DNA of 64,000 nucleotides from Leuctra nigra (Eukaryota > Arthropoda > Insecta > Plecoptera > Leuctridae): NCBI GenBank assembly GCA_934045905.1, contig OW203765.1, positions 18,477,409 to 18,541,408 on the forward strand, read 5' to 3'. Of the stretch, positions 1 to 12,900 are shown one piece after another (positions within the stretch are counted from its first letter, which is position 1; every line of letters starts with the position of its first letter). The notes beneath the pieces were generated by a model. The model was given only the letters and a program-made list of their open reading frames with translations, ran no database searches and was not told the origin of the DNA. The position numbers and the translations under genes are program-made.

Positions 1-1444
1 GAAGAAGTTGTCAGCGCGGCGGAGGGCGTCGTCGGCGTTCTTGAGGCGGCAGATGAGCGGTCCGAGACCGACGCCTGCCGCGTAGCAGCTGACTACCTTG
101 AACAGGTGACGCAAGGTGACGGCGTCGGAGGCGCGGCGGAGAGGCTCGACGGACTCCTCGTGCTCAAGGGGTGGACGGTTCTCAGGAGGGCGATATGACA
201 GGTTTCCGCGGCAGGTTGTGGGGTGGATCTTGTTGACGGACTCCCCGTGCTTGTGGGGAGGAGTGCTCTTAGGAAGGCGTTGTGGACGGCCTCCGCTACT
301 GTAGAACCTCGATGTCACTGAAGATGCACATTTTCTGCAGGCTGGACGCAAAGTAATCAAGGTTGATAATCGATGCTCATTCAAATTTTAAAAATGTATT
401 TTCCACATACGGCAGCAATTTGTTCCCATATTTTGTATTTCTAGCTGTGCTTTACGAGGTAAAAATGAAAGTTATCTTTCGCATTATTTAATTTCTCGAA
501 TGCTGCGCCATGGCATGGATACTGTGAGTAAGTTCGACAGAAAACGACTAAAAGAAACAGAAATGATACCGTCATAAAGATCCAATCAGTGTTGAATCCA
601 GGCATACCTCGGGGGGGGCAGTGCCCCCCCCCGAGGTATGCATGTGCCCCCCCCGGCACAAATACCTATTCAAAATACCTTCAAAATAATATGTGAAAAA
701 AACACGTAAAAATAGACGGATCATGTCAAAAACCTTCCAAAACGGTTAGAATTGAGTTAAAATTCCAAAAATTTTCCGGGGCTATGCGCCCCGGACATGC
801 ATATCCTGATAAGTTCAATAAATTTACCTATTATTAAATCTCTTAGACCATTTTTTGGATATTTTTCAATTTATAATTCCCCAAAATAGCTATACACTGT
901 GATTCAAAATTGTACCGAAACGAATGGCCTTGATCAAAAATTTTCTCGGGGGCTTTTTGTACAACTACAAGCATATTCATAAATTAACTTCCCCCCCCCC
1001 CCAACACCAACATCAAAAAAGTACCCCCAAAAATGCCACCCCCAACTATTCAAGTGCCCCTCCCGAGAAAAATGTCTGGATTCAACACTGGATCCAATGA
1101 TGTCTGATGTTTAAAATGTTTAGCAACGGAACAGGGGGATTATTTTACGAGGTTTAATTGTAATTAACGCTCTAATTGTGATTAATAATGGGACGGTGAC
1201 GTAGAGCTTTAATCTCATCAACGTGTATAAATCAAGCTCGGCTCAGTTCATGTATAATACAACGATTACAAACTACAAACTACAACTACACACAACTATT
1301 AGTATTGATACTTCCTAAGACTATTACGTTTATTTGATTTCAAGGTAGTGGAATTACGGTTCTGAACTGTCATTAATTGCTTTTAATGTTAAAAATATCG
1401 CTTCTACCTTGACCAAGACCCACAAATCTTTGCAAAAGTCGCAT
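1..1444 (-). CDS. Putative mitochondrial-targeted membrane protein, left tandem copy (3' end missing)
   Basis: Exon 1 is 1408-1444 (ATG at 1444, reading MRLLQRFVGLGQ, donor GTAGAA at 1407). Exon 2 begins at 317 after a TTCAG acceptor and stays open to base 1, giving 118 codons with no stop; the gene continues off the left edge. The Arg-rich, acid-free start followed by VTSRFYSSGG resembles a mitochondrial presequence with an R-F/Y-S type cleavage site (inference). Near the C-terminal end of the visible part is a hydrophobic stretch with AAGVGLG, followed by a charged segment ending NADDALRRADNFF. The paralogue at 2115-3180 has the same exon layout, the same intron phase and recognisably similar intron sequence, so this is a tandem duplicate. 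Here only one clear copy of the RPP...EHEESV...RRA repeat is present. I do not recognise the family; no function is claimed. The 318-1407 intron holds a hAT-like MITE. Confidence 0.7.
587..1090. mobile_element. hAT-like MITE in the intron of the left tandem gene
   Basis: The element begins CAGTGTTGAATCCAGGCAT and ends with the inverted counterpart ATGTCTGGATTCAACACTG. It is flanked by a perfect 8-bp direct repeat GATCCAAT at 579-586 and 1091-1098. An 8-bp target duplication and CAGTG-type termini are typical of hAT transposons. At 504 bp with no transposase frame it is non-autonomous. Near its left end a C8/G8 palindrome (about 611-643) can form a hairpin. Confidence 0.88.
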
Positions 1445-1984
1445 CATTTTCTGATCCTTTTCCGCTACGCAATTCCCACAGCAACTGTTCTGAACAGTGT
1501 GTCAACTGTCAATAATTATTTAATTGTTATGAAATCGGAAACTTGCTGAAATCGACAACTCACATTTTGTTAGAAAACATTTAAATTACTAGTAAAATGT
1601 GTTCGCTTGATGAGCGAGCACCGATACGTGCAACACCTCGAAGTGACATTATACCGTAACACAAACAAATCCAATCAATCGATACGAAATACTATACATT
1701 CAAATGCTTTTCATTCTGGTAAAGCTACAACCAGATCAAAGTTGCAGTGAATTCGGTACTTACTGACGAACTGAATTCAATTCCCTCAGTCGAGAGGCAA
1801 ATGATGGGAAGGTTCCCTGCTAATAGGCCACGCCCACGACACAGACCAATCTCACATATTCTTCGTCATTATCTTGCAGTCATTCTCATAATCAAACATA
1901 TAATATTTGCCTATGGTGCTGAACTGTGCGACGTTAATTGTCACTAAATGAAATAAAACTTACATCCGCATTTAAGATTCAGTC

Positions 1985-1990
1985 TTTATT
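1985..1990 (-). terminator. Poly(A) signal of the right tandem copy
   Basis: AATAAA on the minus strand, about 125 bp past the stop codon at 2115. The DNA between stop and signal contains several near-repeats of TTATGCCTCTCTCATACG (plus strand). Confidence 0.5.
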
Positions 1991-2114
1991 AAGTAAATAC
2001 ATTGTGTACATTGTGTTCGTAAAACGTCTGGGATTTGTCGACGGACACGAGCCCAACGTTATGCCTCTCTCATACGTTATGCCTCCCTCTTTTAAGTTAT
2101 GCCTCTCTCATACG

Positions 2115-3180
2115 TTATGCCTCTCTCTCATAAGTGTTTCTCGTCCCCCAATAGTCATTCTCCTCGTCCATGAACGACAACTCATTGTCCAGATACTTCG
2201 TCGCCTCCTTGGCGACGTACGCTCCCAGTCCGACACCCGCCGCTACGAAGCCGACGAGCTGGAGGAAGTGGCGCCACGTGGCGGCGTCGGGCGCGCGACG
2301 GATCTTCCCAACGTACTCCTCGTGCTCGCTGTAGCTAGGGGGGCGATGTGGGCGAACACCGCTGGCGGTGGTGTAGTCGGGTGGGCGGCGGAGAGTGTCG
2401 ACGTACTTCACGTATTCGCGGGGCTCGTAGCACTTAGGAGGGCGATGTGGCGGAGTTACGCGCGAGGTGAGGGAGTCGGGCGCTCGGTAGAGAGTGTCGA
2501 CGGACTCCACATGTGCGCGGGGCTCGTAGCACTTAGGAGGGCGATGTGGCGGAGTTACGCGCGAGGTGAGGGAGTCGGGCGCTCGGTAGAGAGTGTCGAC
2601 GGACTCCACATGTGCGCGGTGCTCGTCGCACTTGGGAGGGCGATGTGGCGGAGTTACGCGCGAGGTGAGGGAGTCGGGCGCTCGGTGTAGAGTGTCGACG
2701 GACTCCACATGTGCGCGGGGCTCGTCGCAGTTAGGAGGGCGATGAATGCGACCTCCGCCGGCATAGCGACGAGCGGTCACTGAAAAGTCGAATCAGTTAT
2801 GCGAAGTTATGCTCGACCACGTCAGAAAAGGAATCGGAAATAGTGTCATAAACATCAAATAGATCCGTATAACTTTTACGAGCATATTTCTTGGTCTATC
2901 GTGTTGAAAATGTTTAGTAACGGAACAGGGAGATTATTTTTGGAGGTAATTAATTAAAGCTACTAATTGTGATTAATATTAGAATGGTGAGCAGAACTTT
3001 ATTGCCCTCATCAACGTTTCCATCTAGATATGTACCGGCTTAGTTCGTGCATTAACAACTATCAGTTTGTTACTTCCTAATTGATTATATTATACACGTT
3101 GTTTTGACTAGCAGGAAGTGGAATTAAAAAAGTATCAGCTTACCTTGACCAAGACCGACAATTCTTTGAAAAAGTCGCAT
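2115..3180 (-). CDS. Putative mitochondrial-targeted membrane protein with 33-residue repeats, right tandem copy
   Basis: Exon 1 is 3144-3180 (MRLFQRIVGLGQ, donor GTAAGC); exon 2 is 2115-2779 (acceptor TTTTCAG, stop TAA at 2115-2117). Joined they give exactly 234 codons, i.e. 233 aa. After a basic N-terminus (VTARRYAGGGRIH) come about 4.5 copies of a 33-residue unit of the form HRPPxCxExxAHVESVDTLx followed by RAPDSLTSRVTPP; the first three are nearly identical and the last two diverged. Then DAATWRHF leads into a hydrophobic segment (LVGFVAAGVGLGAYVAK) and an acidic C-terminus ending NTYEREA. The layout suggests an imported mitochondrial protein with one membrane segment (inference from composition). 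A poly(A) signal in minus orientation (AATAAA) lies at 1985-1990. The left-hand paralogue lacks the repeat expansion. The family is unknown to me. Confidence 0.75.
2436..2732 (-). repeat. Coding minisatellite, three 99-bp units
   Basis: On the plus strand the word AGGAGGGCGATG or a close variant recurs at 2436, 2535, 2634 and 2733, an exact 99-bp period. Because 99 is a multiple of three, the array encodes 33-residue protein repeats in the minus-strand gene without breaking the frame. Units are nearly identical, implying recent expansion or gene conversion. Confidence 0.9.
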
Positions 3181-3560
3181 TACTTGACAAACTCTTTCCT
3201 CTAAGCATTCCCATAGCAACTATTGCCAAAGAACAATGAGCATCAATAATTAATATTATTTAAATAAAATCAAATGTATTGTAAGCGAGTGACTCACCTT
3301 TTGTTTGAAACATGCAGTCAAATTGATAAGGTTATGTGTGACCTGTGCACTCCAACAATGACCTTTAATTCATGTTTAAGGAATTACGAGTCATTACCGA
3401 ATGCCGTGTTAAACTGTAACATGTCGTCCATTGTTACCTGGAACTACTGACAGTAACTGCACACTGTGATGGGCATTCTCGATTAATTACTGTCTGTTAA
3501 CTGAACTAATTACAGAGGAATTTAGAATAGGATTTATACCGGGTTGTCACAATGAAACGG
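3181..3560. other. Intergenic stretch upstream of the right tandem gene
   Basis: No gene seen. The part just upstream of exon 1 (3181-3260) still resembles the corresponding part of the left copy (1445-1530), including CCCAYAGCAACT and TCAATAATTA words, so the tandem duplication included the probable promoter. Confidence 0.5.
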
Positions 3561-3659
3561 CTCATTCCTGCAGCTTTATGCGACGTTTTATTTTATTTTT
3601 GAGTACAGTTTTTGGTAGAAATAAATAGCAAAATATGGTCAGAAGGAAGTAAGAAAGAC

Positions 3660-3798
3660 TGAATGGAAAGAAGTAAAATAAGTAAAAAGAAGAAGAGAAT
3701 TGGAAAGAAGGAAATGACAGAAGGAATTGGAAGGAATGCAGGAGGAATGAAGAAGGGATGAATAAAACAAAGAAGGAAAGAGGGAAAGAATGAGAGAG

Positions 3799-3876
<78 letters not shown>

Positions 3877-3880
3877 GAAG
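3660..3880. repeat. Purine-rich tract and (GATA)n(GAAA)n microsatellite
   Basis: An AAG/GGAA-rich purine tract leads into about six GATA units (from about 3806) and about a dozen GAAA units (to about 3877). Apparent open frames here encode only poly-Ser/Phe/Leu on the opposite strand and are low-complexity artefacts. Confidence 0.9.
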
Positions 3881-5705
3881 GTAGAAGAAAAGACATTTAG
3901 AGTGTAATATATTTCCAATAGCTTAGTACTTGTTTCGACCCACCGACTAATGACTGTCTGAAAGCTTCTTGTTCGAATGCACTGCGCTGCATGTCCAGTG
4001 CAAGTGAGTGCAGCGGTGTGCAGTGCATTGTGTCGTGGTTTGCCTGCCGACCTGATGCACTCCAGTTACATTCTCGTGGTGGCGTCGTGTGTTCACGAAC
4101 TAACAGTTCGAGAAGGCTGTGGCGAGCTCCTGTCATCGCTATGTAAACTCAAAGGTGAAGAAACAAGAAGTCTGTATAGGAGAAGATTACCTTATAGGAT
4201 GTTCCAAGCGCATCATAGGGTAGTTGTATCAATTGCTGGGTAGTGACAGCAATCTTGTTTCTTTTGTTGGGGGATAAGCAATTTTTCAATAGTTTAATCG
4301 TACTTTAAAGTTGTGATAGAAAAATATAAAAAAAAATCAGAATGGTTTAAAATTAGAAAAGGAAGATAATGATATTTACTGAAAGTCTCCCTCAGTTTCC
4401 CCCAGTTAGATTTTGGTCAGCTGTGTGTGACGTGAGATGAGATGGCTATAACCAGTTATAGATGTGCTGTCAGTAAATAATATTTGCACTGAAAGCGGCG
4501 AATTCGGTATTAAAAATTGCAAAACTCTGCGTTTGTATCAGCAATTGGTATTAAGTAATGTACATGTACATTATTTATTTATTGTTGATATCTCCAAAAC
4601 ACTTTTCGGTCACATCTCCATCATAATGCGTAAAGAGTTACCAACGAAAGCGTAGGTTATTAAAATTAGGAAGGGATGAAAATGTTACTTGAGTTACTGG
4701 GTTTTATGGAGAAAAAAAAACATTAAGTATTAGGAATGAGGAATTCTCGGTTGGTCTAACCTCCGCCCGGCAAGTTTGCATCCCACTCTCGAATTCCAAT
4801 TCAGACGGATATATTTCACTTCTTACTTGATAATTTATTCATGGAATTGCCCAGAAGATTCCTTTCGATTCGCCTTTTTCCAGATAAATTACCAAAACTT
4901 CAAAATCTGTTTCGCAAGTGAAAATATTTACAGTAAATCTGAATACCAAGATACAGAATCTATAGAACTTTTTTAAGCTTGCTAGTAAATTGTTTAGTAA
5001 ACAATAGAACTGCGAAATCCAGTCTAAAATACCAAATGGGTTTCACTTTCAAAAATAATCTCCGAAATAAATGAAAAAAAAAACGAAATGATTTATATTT
5101 TCGGAAAGCCATATCGCACCATACATTCTAGACACGAGGTTTAGTTTAATACTCGAAAATATATGTGACCCTTTTCTTCCCTATGTGGGCGCCTTCTTGG
5201 ATGTCTGGTTTAATTCCCTTATCCAATGATTTATCTGTAGTATAGCCTGGAACACCGGGGCCGTCTCCTGCTCATTAGACGGGAGTTGTAGGGAGGAATG
5301 GCAACTATTGCCGCTCCACTTCATTATCTCCATGCGGGCCTAGGAGTTATGTGGCCCGCCTGCCACCACGGTGACAATAATTAGGGGTGGAATTCGCAAC
5401 CCTTTGCGAGAGATTATATGTGCGGGGAAGTTGGAGGAATCTTTGTTACTTGATTACTGCAATCCTCTTATTACTTCACTTTTTAAGTCAGTCGTTTTTC
5501 TCGTGGTATTTCAAGAAATGTGTCTTGACAATTTTAGCACTTTGTCCAATAAATTTAAACCTTCTAGAGTTTCAATGACATTTGTAAGTGAAAATAAGCT
5601 GTAACTATTTTATGAAAATGTATCTTCATCTTCTGCAGGTTCTTATGAATATTTGTTAAAAATTAAGATCTGTGCTTGCTATACATGCGATAATTTAAGC
5701 AAAAT

Positions 5706-5880
5706 AAGGGAGTATGGAGCAATTTGGCTCAGGCCACATTCTCTGAGGTCCCGTGTTCGATCCTCGCTGCCATCTTGTTTTCGTTGTTTCCTTCAGCAGT
5801 TAGGCAAATGATGGGAAGGTTCTTCTATACCACGATAGCCTCCTTCCCACCATCCTTCCTGTTCTTCATCAATCATAGGT
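5706..5880 (+). repeat. Possible tRNA-derived SINE fragment
   Basis: TTTGGCTCAGGCC followed about 30 bp later by GTGTTCGATCCTCG resembles a tRNA A box and B box. The downstream word AGGCAAATGATGGGAAGGTT also occurs at 1795-1814 in a different context, consistent with a dispersed repeat body. No tRNA cloverleaf with intact acceptor stem was found, so this is not called a tRNA gene. Confidence 0.3.
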
Positions 5881-8800
5881 GTCTTACTTTGTGTCTCTTC
5901 TAAAATCATACTGAAACTCATGCCGATGCATAGCTGACTATTTGACATCACTTGCTAGCCATTGTGTCTCGATATCAACAATGACCGTCCACGGCAGTTG
6001 CTAGCAAACTATTGAACACAACGTTGCAATCAAACCGGTGCAATCAACGTATCTGGCTGGTTAATATGAAGTCTAGACGAACGGGACGGCAACATTGTTT
6101 GCTCGGAGCCCCAGCAAACAATGCCGGACGGTCCAGCGGTGTACTTGATAATGCTATCAGGGGGGGGGGGGGGGTTAAAGCATATTGTGCAGAGATCAAT
6201 CTAGTTTAGTAGAATGTGAAGATAAGGGTAGTATTCAGAGCAATAATAATGCTGCTCAATTTTCTAATCAAGTAACTACTGATAAATTGTGAAGTTCAGA
6301 CTCTCTTATCAACGCGTTACACAGAGCGTTTCCTAATTTATTCACAGTTAAAAAACACATCAAATAATCTGGATAATCAAACTGGCTGTGATTTGATAAA
6401 ACCAGAGGTGCCCAGATAATTTCTGCGTTGATCTATATGGTGATGTGAACAGTCTATGGATACAGCGGGGTGAATTGATGGGAGGAAATTTCGATTAAAG
6501 CGATGGACGACTAGAAATTTCACTTCCAATCTCATTATATTTGCATTGACGTCCAATCAGATAGTTATGAACTTCACGCGAGCCAATCACAGGTGCTCAT
6601 TCAGAAATCACGGCGGAAGTTTGCGAGCCATAAGTTGTTTTGCGAACATAAACTAACTTTGTAGACTTGCATACAAAACAGCGAACAAGAAGTAAGTGAC
6701 TTGAATTCTTGGAAATCAAACATTGAAGATTTTAGATTTGATTACAGAAACGCATTCACTTTTTATTTCAAATTTAAAAATATGTAGGTATATTCGAAAC
6801 CTGCCTTCTAAAGAGTCTTTCACTCGAATTTGAAGAGTTCAAAATGGTGGAGATTTTTTTGAATGTTCAACGGAGAAATGTAGCGGCAATAATTTGTTTA
6901 CAAGTTCCATCTGATCTTCTTTTTCCATACAATTTTATCAAATTTTCAAGGAAGTCAATAAAATTCAAAACAAATTGAAAATACATGAATCGAGGTGATA
7001 AAGTTGCACATTCACGCTGGTTCGAAGTGTGCGCGGCATTGAGGTTGGGGTGATTTGATGATATTGCAGAAGTGGAACAGAACAAAGAGGGGTGATGAAG
7101 CTGGCACTTCGTTAATCATTGATTTTGATGGCGCACGTCACCGATGATATAAATTCAGAGGATTTCTCTACACATTTCTCTCTATAAAGGTATATATTGG
7201 GGGACGGAATGGTCTATAATCATGCCATCCTTTTGTTACCTACAACAATGCATGCCTGCTAGAAGAAATCAATCATGTATGCGATTTTTTTTTGTCAATT
7301 TCACGTGTACTATCAATCATGAAAATTAATTTTAAATTAGAACTTCATTAATTTTCAACAATGACTTTGATAGTTTGACATTTAGGTTCTAGTTTGTGTA
7401 GAAATACATTGGCGAATCAATCATTTTTATGATCAAACAAGTTATGAAATGTATTTAAAATGGAGAAGAGAAAAGCGACGCCCACTAATTGTGTAGAAGA
7501 CAAAGGCTGCAGTAAAGATTATGAATAATTATACAATGATTCTGAGAGATAAGTATTGAGTTTCTGACAAAATAAAATAATACTAGGTATCTATTCCTCA
7601 AGAGGAGTGGAAATTGACAGAAATGCTTCTTATCTTGGGGTATACGTTTCAACAGGGTTTCGTTACCCAAAGCTCAGTTATGGAGGCAAGAAAGCTCGGT
7701 TTACCGAACTTCAAAGTTGCCTTTTGAATCCACTAATATCGTACGTAATTTAGCCTTTTGTGGATTCTATTTCACTTCCCTCTTTATACAGCAGTTTAAA
7801 AATGTTACAAAATTATAAATTATTTGCAGCTGTTGCTTTTTTAATTTGTTGATTTTTGTCACGCTTCTTTTGGTTCTGTGTTCCTCTTACGATCTCGTCG
7901 ATCAAAGGGAAGTTATGGTCTGTAAATCCGCTACCCAAAATGTTGGTCGAGTCCGCCATTCATTCTCGAAGCCTCGTCAAGTAATTGATCTTCTCTGTGC
8001 TCTGAGTTCTGAATCGTGCCGTGCGTGGGACACGAACCCAGGGGCCGCGCAAACATCGCGGAAGAAGTGAAAGTTGCGGATGACACTTTTATGAAGATAA
8101 GTTGGCGCTATTGTAAATGTTATCAAAAATGTTCAAATCTCTCTCAAATTCACTCGCAAGATAAAGTAGTATAAAAATGTTGCTAAGATCTCTTTAGTTG
8201 CCAACTTCTCGAACTATAAAAATGCTCGTGGAAAAGATTAATTACAGTTCTGTTTGAAACAGTTTCTCGTCGACTCTAAATACTCGTGATTAGATCTCGA
8301 AGTCGATTTATATCGATACGCGAACTTCGATTAATCGAAACCGTGCGATACTTCGAGACAAGGAACGTCTTGTTCTTTCGAAAAGTTTCAATTTGAAACA
8401 CAAAGCGAAGATGGACAGGAGTTAGAAAAAGAGAGAGAGGTGGAGGAAAAAAGTCTGACAGACATTTTCCAAGACGGTAAACCTTTAAAGAAAATGTACC
8501 TCACGGCACTACTACCTACTCATGTAATATTCAGATCCTCCCACTCCCTTACCTGTCTGTCTGTCTTTCCGACATATTCAATATTGCAAGAATTTTATCC
8601 GGGAGAAAAACACATTTGACTTCTTGCTTGAACTGTAAAACGAACGACAAAGAATCGATGTGCGTTTGATTGGAAACTATCGATTAGTTTGAGAACGATT
8701 GGTTTTAGAGTAACGAAGTGGCAATTTGATTTGATGGGGAAAATGAGAGGTGATTAGATTACCCGCAACACACGAAGTGCTGGATCTGGAAACTAGGTGG

Positions 8801-9824
8801 CAGCACGACTCGTGGCGCCTGCAATGCGTCGGGTAGGCAACACGCTCGACACGGATTTACTTGCGCGTGAAGTTAGAAAAACTAGAGAGCTTTTATTTTA
8901 AAGGATGTCACTGCGAAGCCTGAGGTTGCAACTGATTGTGTTTTTTATTCTTCAACGATGGATTCATTAGATTCATTATTCAATATTAAAAGTTTTATTC
9001 AAAGTTTGTAATGTTGGAAACTGAACTGAGCGGAAAAGAAATATAAATTATTGGATTTTTTTAATGATAAAACTAATCATTTGAATGAAACTGTTTGCAA
9101 ATATATGATTGCAATCTAAAATCTGTAAGCATCTTCAATCGTAAAACAATTCCATCCAAAAAGAAAGAAATCTCGTCTCTCAAATCGAACTTGAATTGGC
9201 ATAAATCCTATTCCTTTCGGTTGACCTTTTCAACCTTCCGACAGACTAAAGAAAAATCTAAATATCCTTCCACTGGCATCTGCATGTTTCAACACTGGAA
9301 CCCGAATATTCCTCTTCCTGTAGATAAATCCAGAACTCTGGAGACGGAAACAAAAAAGCCGAAGTATCTCACGCATATATACAACTGGAAAGTTTTGTGA
9401 AATTTAGTGTCTGGCGTTCGTGTTTTCGGGGCATGGAGGGGGAGGAGGGTGGGCTAAGTTTGTCGTGTATAAATATCACCCTCCGATCTGTGATTTATAT
9501 CTGGCTGGTCCGAGGCCCGATCTCTCGCAACCCCTTGGATAAGGGTTGTTATACGCCGTAAGTAGCTAACGCTTTGCGAGCAGCCGTGATTTATCGCCAG
9601 GTTACATTTCATTTTGCACCCTTAAACAAGGGTAAGTACGTGTGTCTAGATGCTCTGCGGGGGATGGGGGGATGCTGTGATGAGATGAGAGGAGATTATA
9701 CATCCTCGAAAACAACTTTTCTACAAAATCTGGAAATATCAAAACACTACTTTGAAATGTTTACACCAGAGGATTCCTTACATAACATTGAAAATTAAAT
9801 CTGTATAATAATTTTCTGGGAGAT

Positions 9825-9900
9825 GAATATGATGCATTTTTACGGTACTCAAATACTTTAGGGAATATGATGCATTTTTACGGTACTCAAATACTTTAGG
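9825..9900. repeat. 2 x 38-bp perfect tandem duplication
   Basis: The unit starting GAATATGATGCATTTTTACG at 9825 is repeated at once from 9863 and ends at 9900 with no visible difference, so the duplication is recent. Confidence 0.9.
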
Positions 9901-12900
9901 TTTGTTACCAAAATAATTTCTAAAAAGTATGGCTCGTGAAAATGAACCATCCCAGAACTTTATAGTAATTCAAAAGAAGAAAGTTTATAATAGCAATTTC
10001 CTATCTTATGCTCTGCAAATCTTGATCAATGAATTGGATATGATGTGAGTTCTCAAAGAAGTCACGTCTGTATTTTATGCTTGCATCGTCTGAAGTTATT
10101 CCATTTCCTCAATATTATTACTAGTTTCAATTACCTATGTGAGCGCAATGCATGTTGTTACAGTGTGAATATCTCATCAATTATTCATAAAATAAAATTA
10201 CATTCTGTTTATTCCCAACTGTTTATTGAAATTTCACAAGTGTGATATTCTAATGAAGAAATACCGCGATCAATAACAAATCGTAGTAATAAATAACTTG
10301 CTGTAGTTTAATCCTGTCATATCCCACCATCTTAATTGAGTTTGAAAAGATCAATTCATTCTAATTAACAGTTACATTATCATCTGAACGAGTACCCTTA
10401 TCACAACTCCCGTCTATTCAAAGTCTCTCGGATTTCTTGATTAACTTTGTCGAGACATTTTTTTTCTTCTTTCTCTCTCCGAGCTTTTTCGAATTCTCAA
10501 ACGCCTTCCCAGACTGCAGTGCAAACTTGAGAAATGTGAATACTTTACTATAAGATCGGCATGTTTTTAAAACAAGACTTTGTGAATTGATTATTGTAGA
10601 CGGGGTTGGGTTCAAATCCCCCTCGCACTCCTTCACCAATTCTTAGGCAGAACGGCGTTATGGTAATGATGTTATGCACTTGAGTTGTTTTGGAAGAAAG
10701 ATGAACGCAAGTCAAAAATCTCTCTATTATAAACATTAAACAGTGAAACTAAAATTGAATCAGGGCGTTGAATTTCATCTCTAAGAAAGCACAAATACAG
10801 TTTTGTTGTCTCCTTCAATTTTTAGTTTGGAGCTTGATCGAAGTTTGTATTGAAATAAATTGTGGTTCTAAGACGTATTTTTTGGAAGATTTTCACTAAT
10901 ACCACCTCATTTTGTAAGTTTTATCAGCCAATTAATAAATGTGTGCTGACATTTTGTATTTTTAATGGAACCCACCTCTTTCCTGGCGTAAAATCTTGAT
11001 ACTGCCTCTACATCTTATTTGGCCATTCGATTTAGACGTTTCTGGTGACAGAATTAAACTTTATACACGCCTTAGATACAATTTATTACTTCAAATTACC
11101 AATAGATAGCCATTAGAGATATCGTCTTTTAAATCGTTTCACGACATCGTAATGCCTCTTTACTTTACGCCGACAGTATTTAGTTTACCTTCCCCCACGT
11201 CCATGCTCGAGCAGGTAGACATTTAGAGGGATGAAACTCAACTTTGTCGCGTCTAGGGGTGCGCTTATATCTGTTCACAAGCGAGGGGGTTGTTATATCT
11301 CCACACAGGAATTACCATACTTCTGCACGCTGATTTCTTCAGACAAAACGCCGGCGCTACGGAAGTGAATAATTTAATCTCTCTCCCGGCCCGTCGAATC
11401 GATTGGAAGTCTTCAGAGATGTTTTGTCTGAACATCGAAGTGCACTCTGAGTTTAGATTGACTGACTGACGTTGGAGGTAATTCGATGACATGGTGATTA
11501 GATGCGATTGTTTGTAGAAGAGTTGGTGATTAGTAGAGTTGACATGTTGATGACTAATTGTCTGACGTGTGAGCTTGATTCCAGTTGCATTTGTCTCGTC
11601 ACAATTTCATGTTTGAACAGTTGAAATGGAGTCCAAATTAACATTTGATTATATTGTTACGGTGTCAATTAAGGTGACATTTACCTATGTTACTACGATT
11701 TCGTTTATGTATAAGTTGGATAAAGTTGAGACGAAAAATACACTTTATCCTATTGCTTTGTCTCTTTGTGCAAAAGTAGAGCAATACGAAACTATAGAAT
11801 GCATTGTGTCTCCCCTGTTTTTTATTATTAGTTAAAATTGAAAATACTGACTATTTTCTGTTGATTATATCTTCTGATGAATTGCCAATGAAATATAGCG
11901 ATGTACACGAGACGTTGTTCGCAAAGTCGGTTTGAGGGAAACTCTTGGCTGCAGTAATTGACTTAAAGCGGATGTCCCCATCAGCCTGCAACGGACACTT
12001 AGATCTCTGATTACTGCGAGTAATTACAGAGCAATCGGGCGTTGTTTGCGCAGCACGCGAATCCAAGAGAAAATAATGATTGAAATAATTTACAGAGTCA
12101 TTGGAATCATCATTAGGACTCCATGTTGACCTCTACGTTGACGCATTCGGATTTGACCTAACGTTTTACTTTTGAAAAAAGGGATTCGAATTTTACACAA
12201 TTGAAATTTTTTATATTTAAACTGTTTACTGTAAGAATGGAACGAAGCAGACAGTTTGAAGAAGGCAGCGATTCGAATGTCACACATTTGAAATAATGGA
12301 ACGAAATGACAGATTGAAGAAGGCAGTGATTCAAATATTCAAAAGTTTAAAACTTTAAATTCAAACTTGACACATTTAATGTTGGAAACCGACCCAACTT
12401 TTCAGTCTCACGCCTTAAGCTTAATAATATGTCAAAACACGCCGACGTCCATCAACCACCGGAAGACCTTGTAAACGAAGCTTGGCCCACCCTAAACCTT
12501 CGCATTTCCTCCCCCATCCCCAATGACGTCACATGGTACAGATTGTCCATATCGGGTTCGCCTGCAACAATTTCAACAAAGATAAATAGCCTGGCCATCA
12601 AAAACTTGGAACTTTTGTGATACAAGCTTTTTTCCCGAAGTCATTTCCCGCTCTCAGTCTGCTATAAAGAAATCTGCTACGTAACGAACAGGGGGTGAAA
12701 TTGCTGTGTAGTTTTTCTTCTTGACGATAACAGTTTAGGGGCAACTTGATGTTGGACGTCCCGGTTATTTTCTTTTGGCTGGATTCTCGGCGAACTTTTC
12801 AAACTTGCTCCCCGTGAAAAACGATCAAAGTAAATTTGTCTAAATGTCAGCATTACACTAGTCAAGACATATTCGTAATCCAGGTCAAAGTATATACTTA

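Noticed and set aside
441..659. 72-codon minus-strand frame
   Set aside because: Crosses the end and hairpin of the hAT MITE; no family resemblance.
1938..2690. 250-codon plus-strand open frame
   Set aside because: It is the antisense shadow of the 99-bp coding repeat. The minus strand has a spliced model with matching paralogue, stop and poly(A) signal.
3562..3918. Open frames over the GAAA/GATA tract
   Set aside because: Low-complexity Ser/Phe/Leu translation of a microsatellite.
5706..5770. tRNA gene
   Set aside because: Only A- and B-box-like words; no acceptor stem or anticodon arm that pairs.
9095..9400. 101-codon open frame in the gene-poor region
   Set aside because: AT-rich, no splice context, no recognisable domain or repeat conservation.
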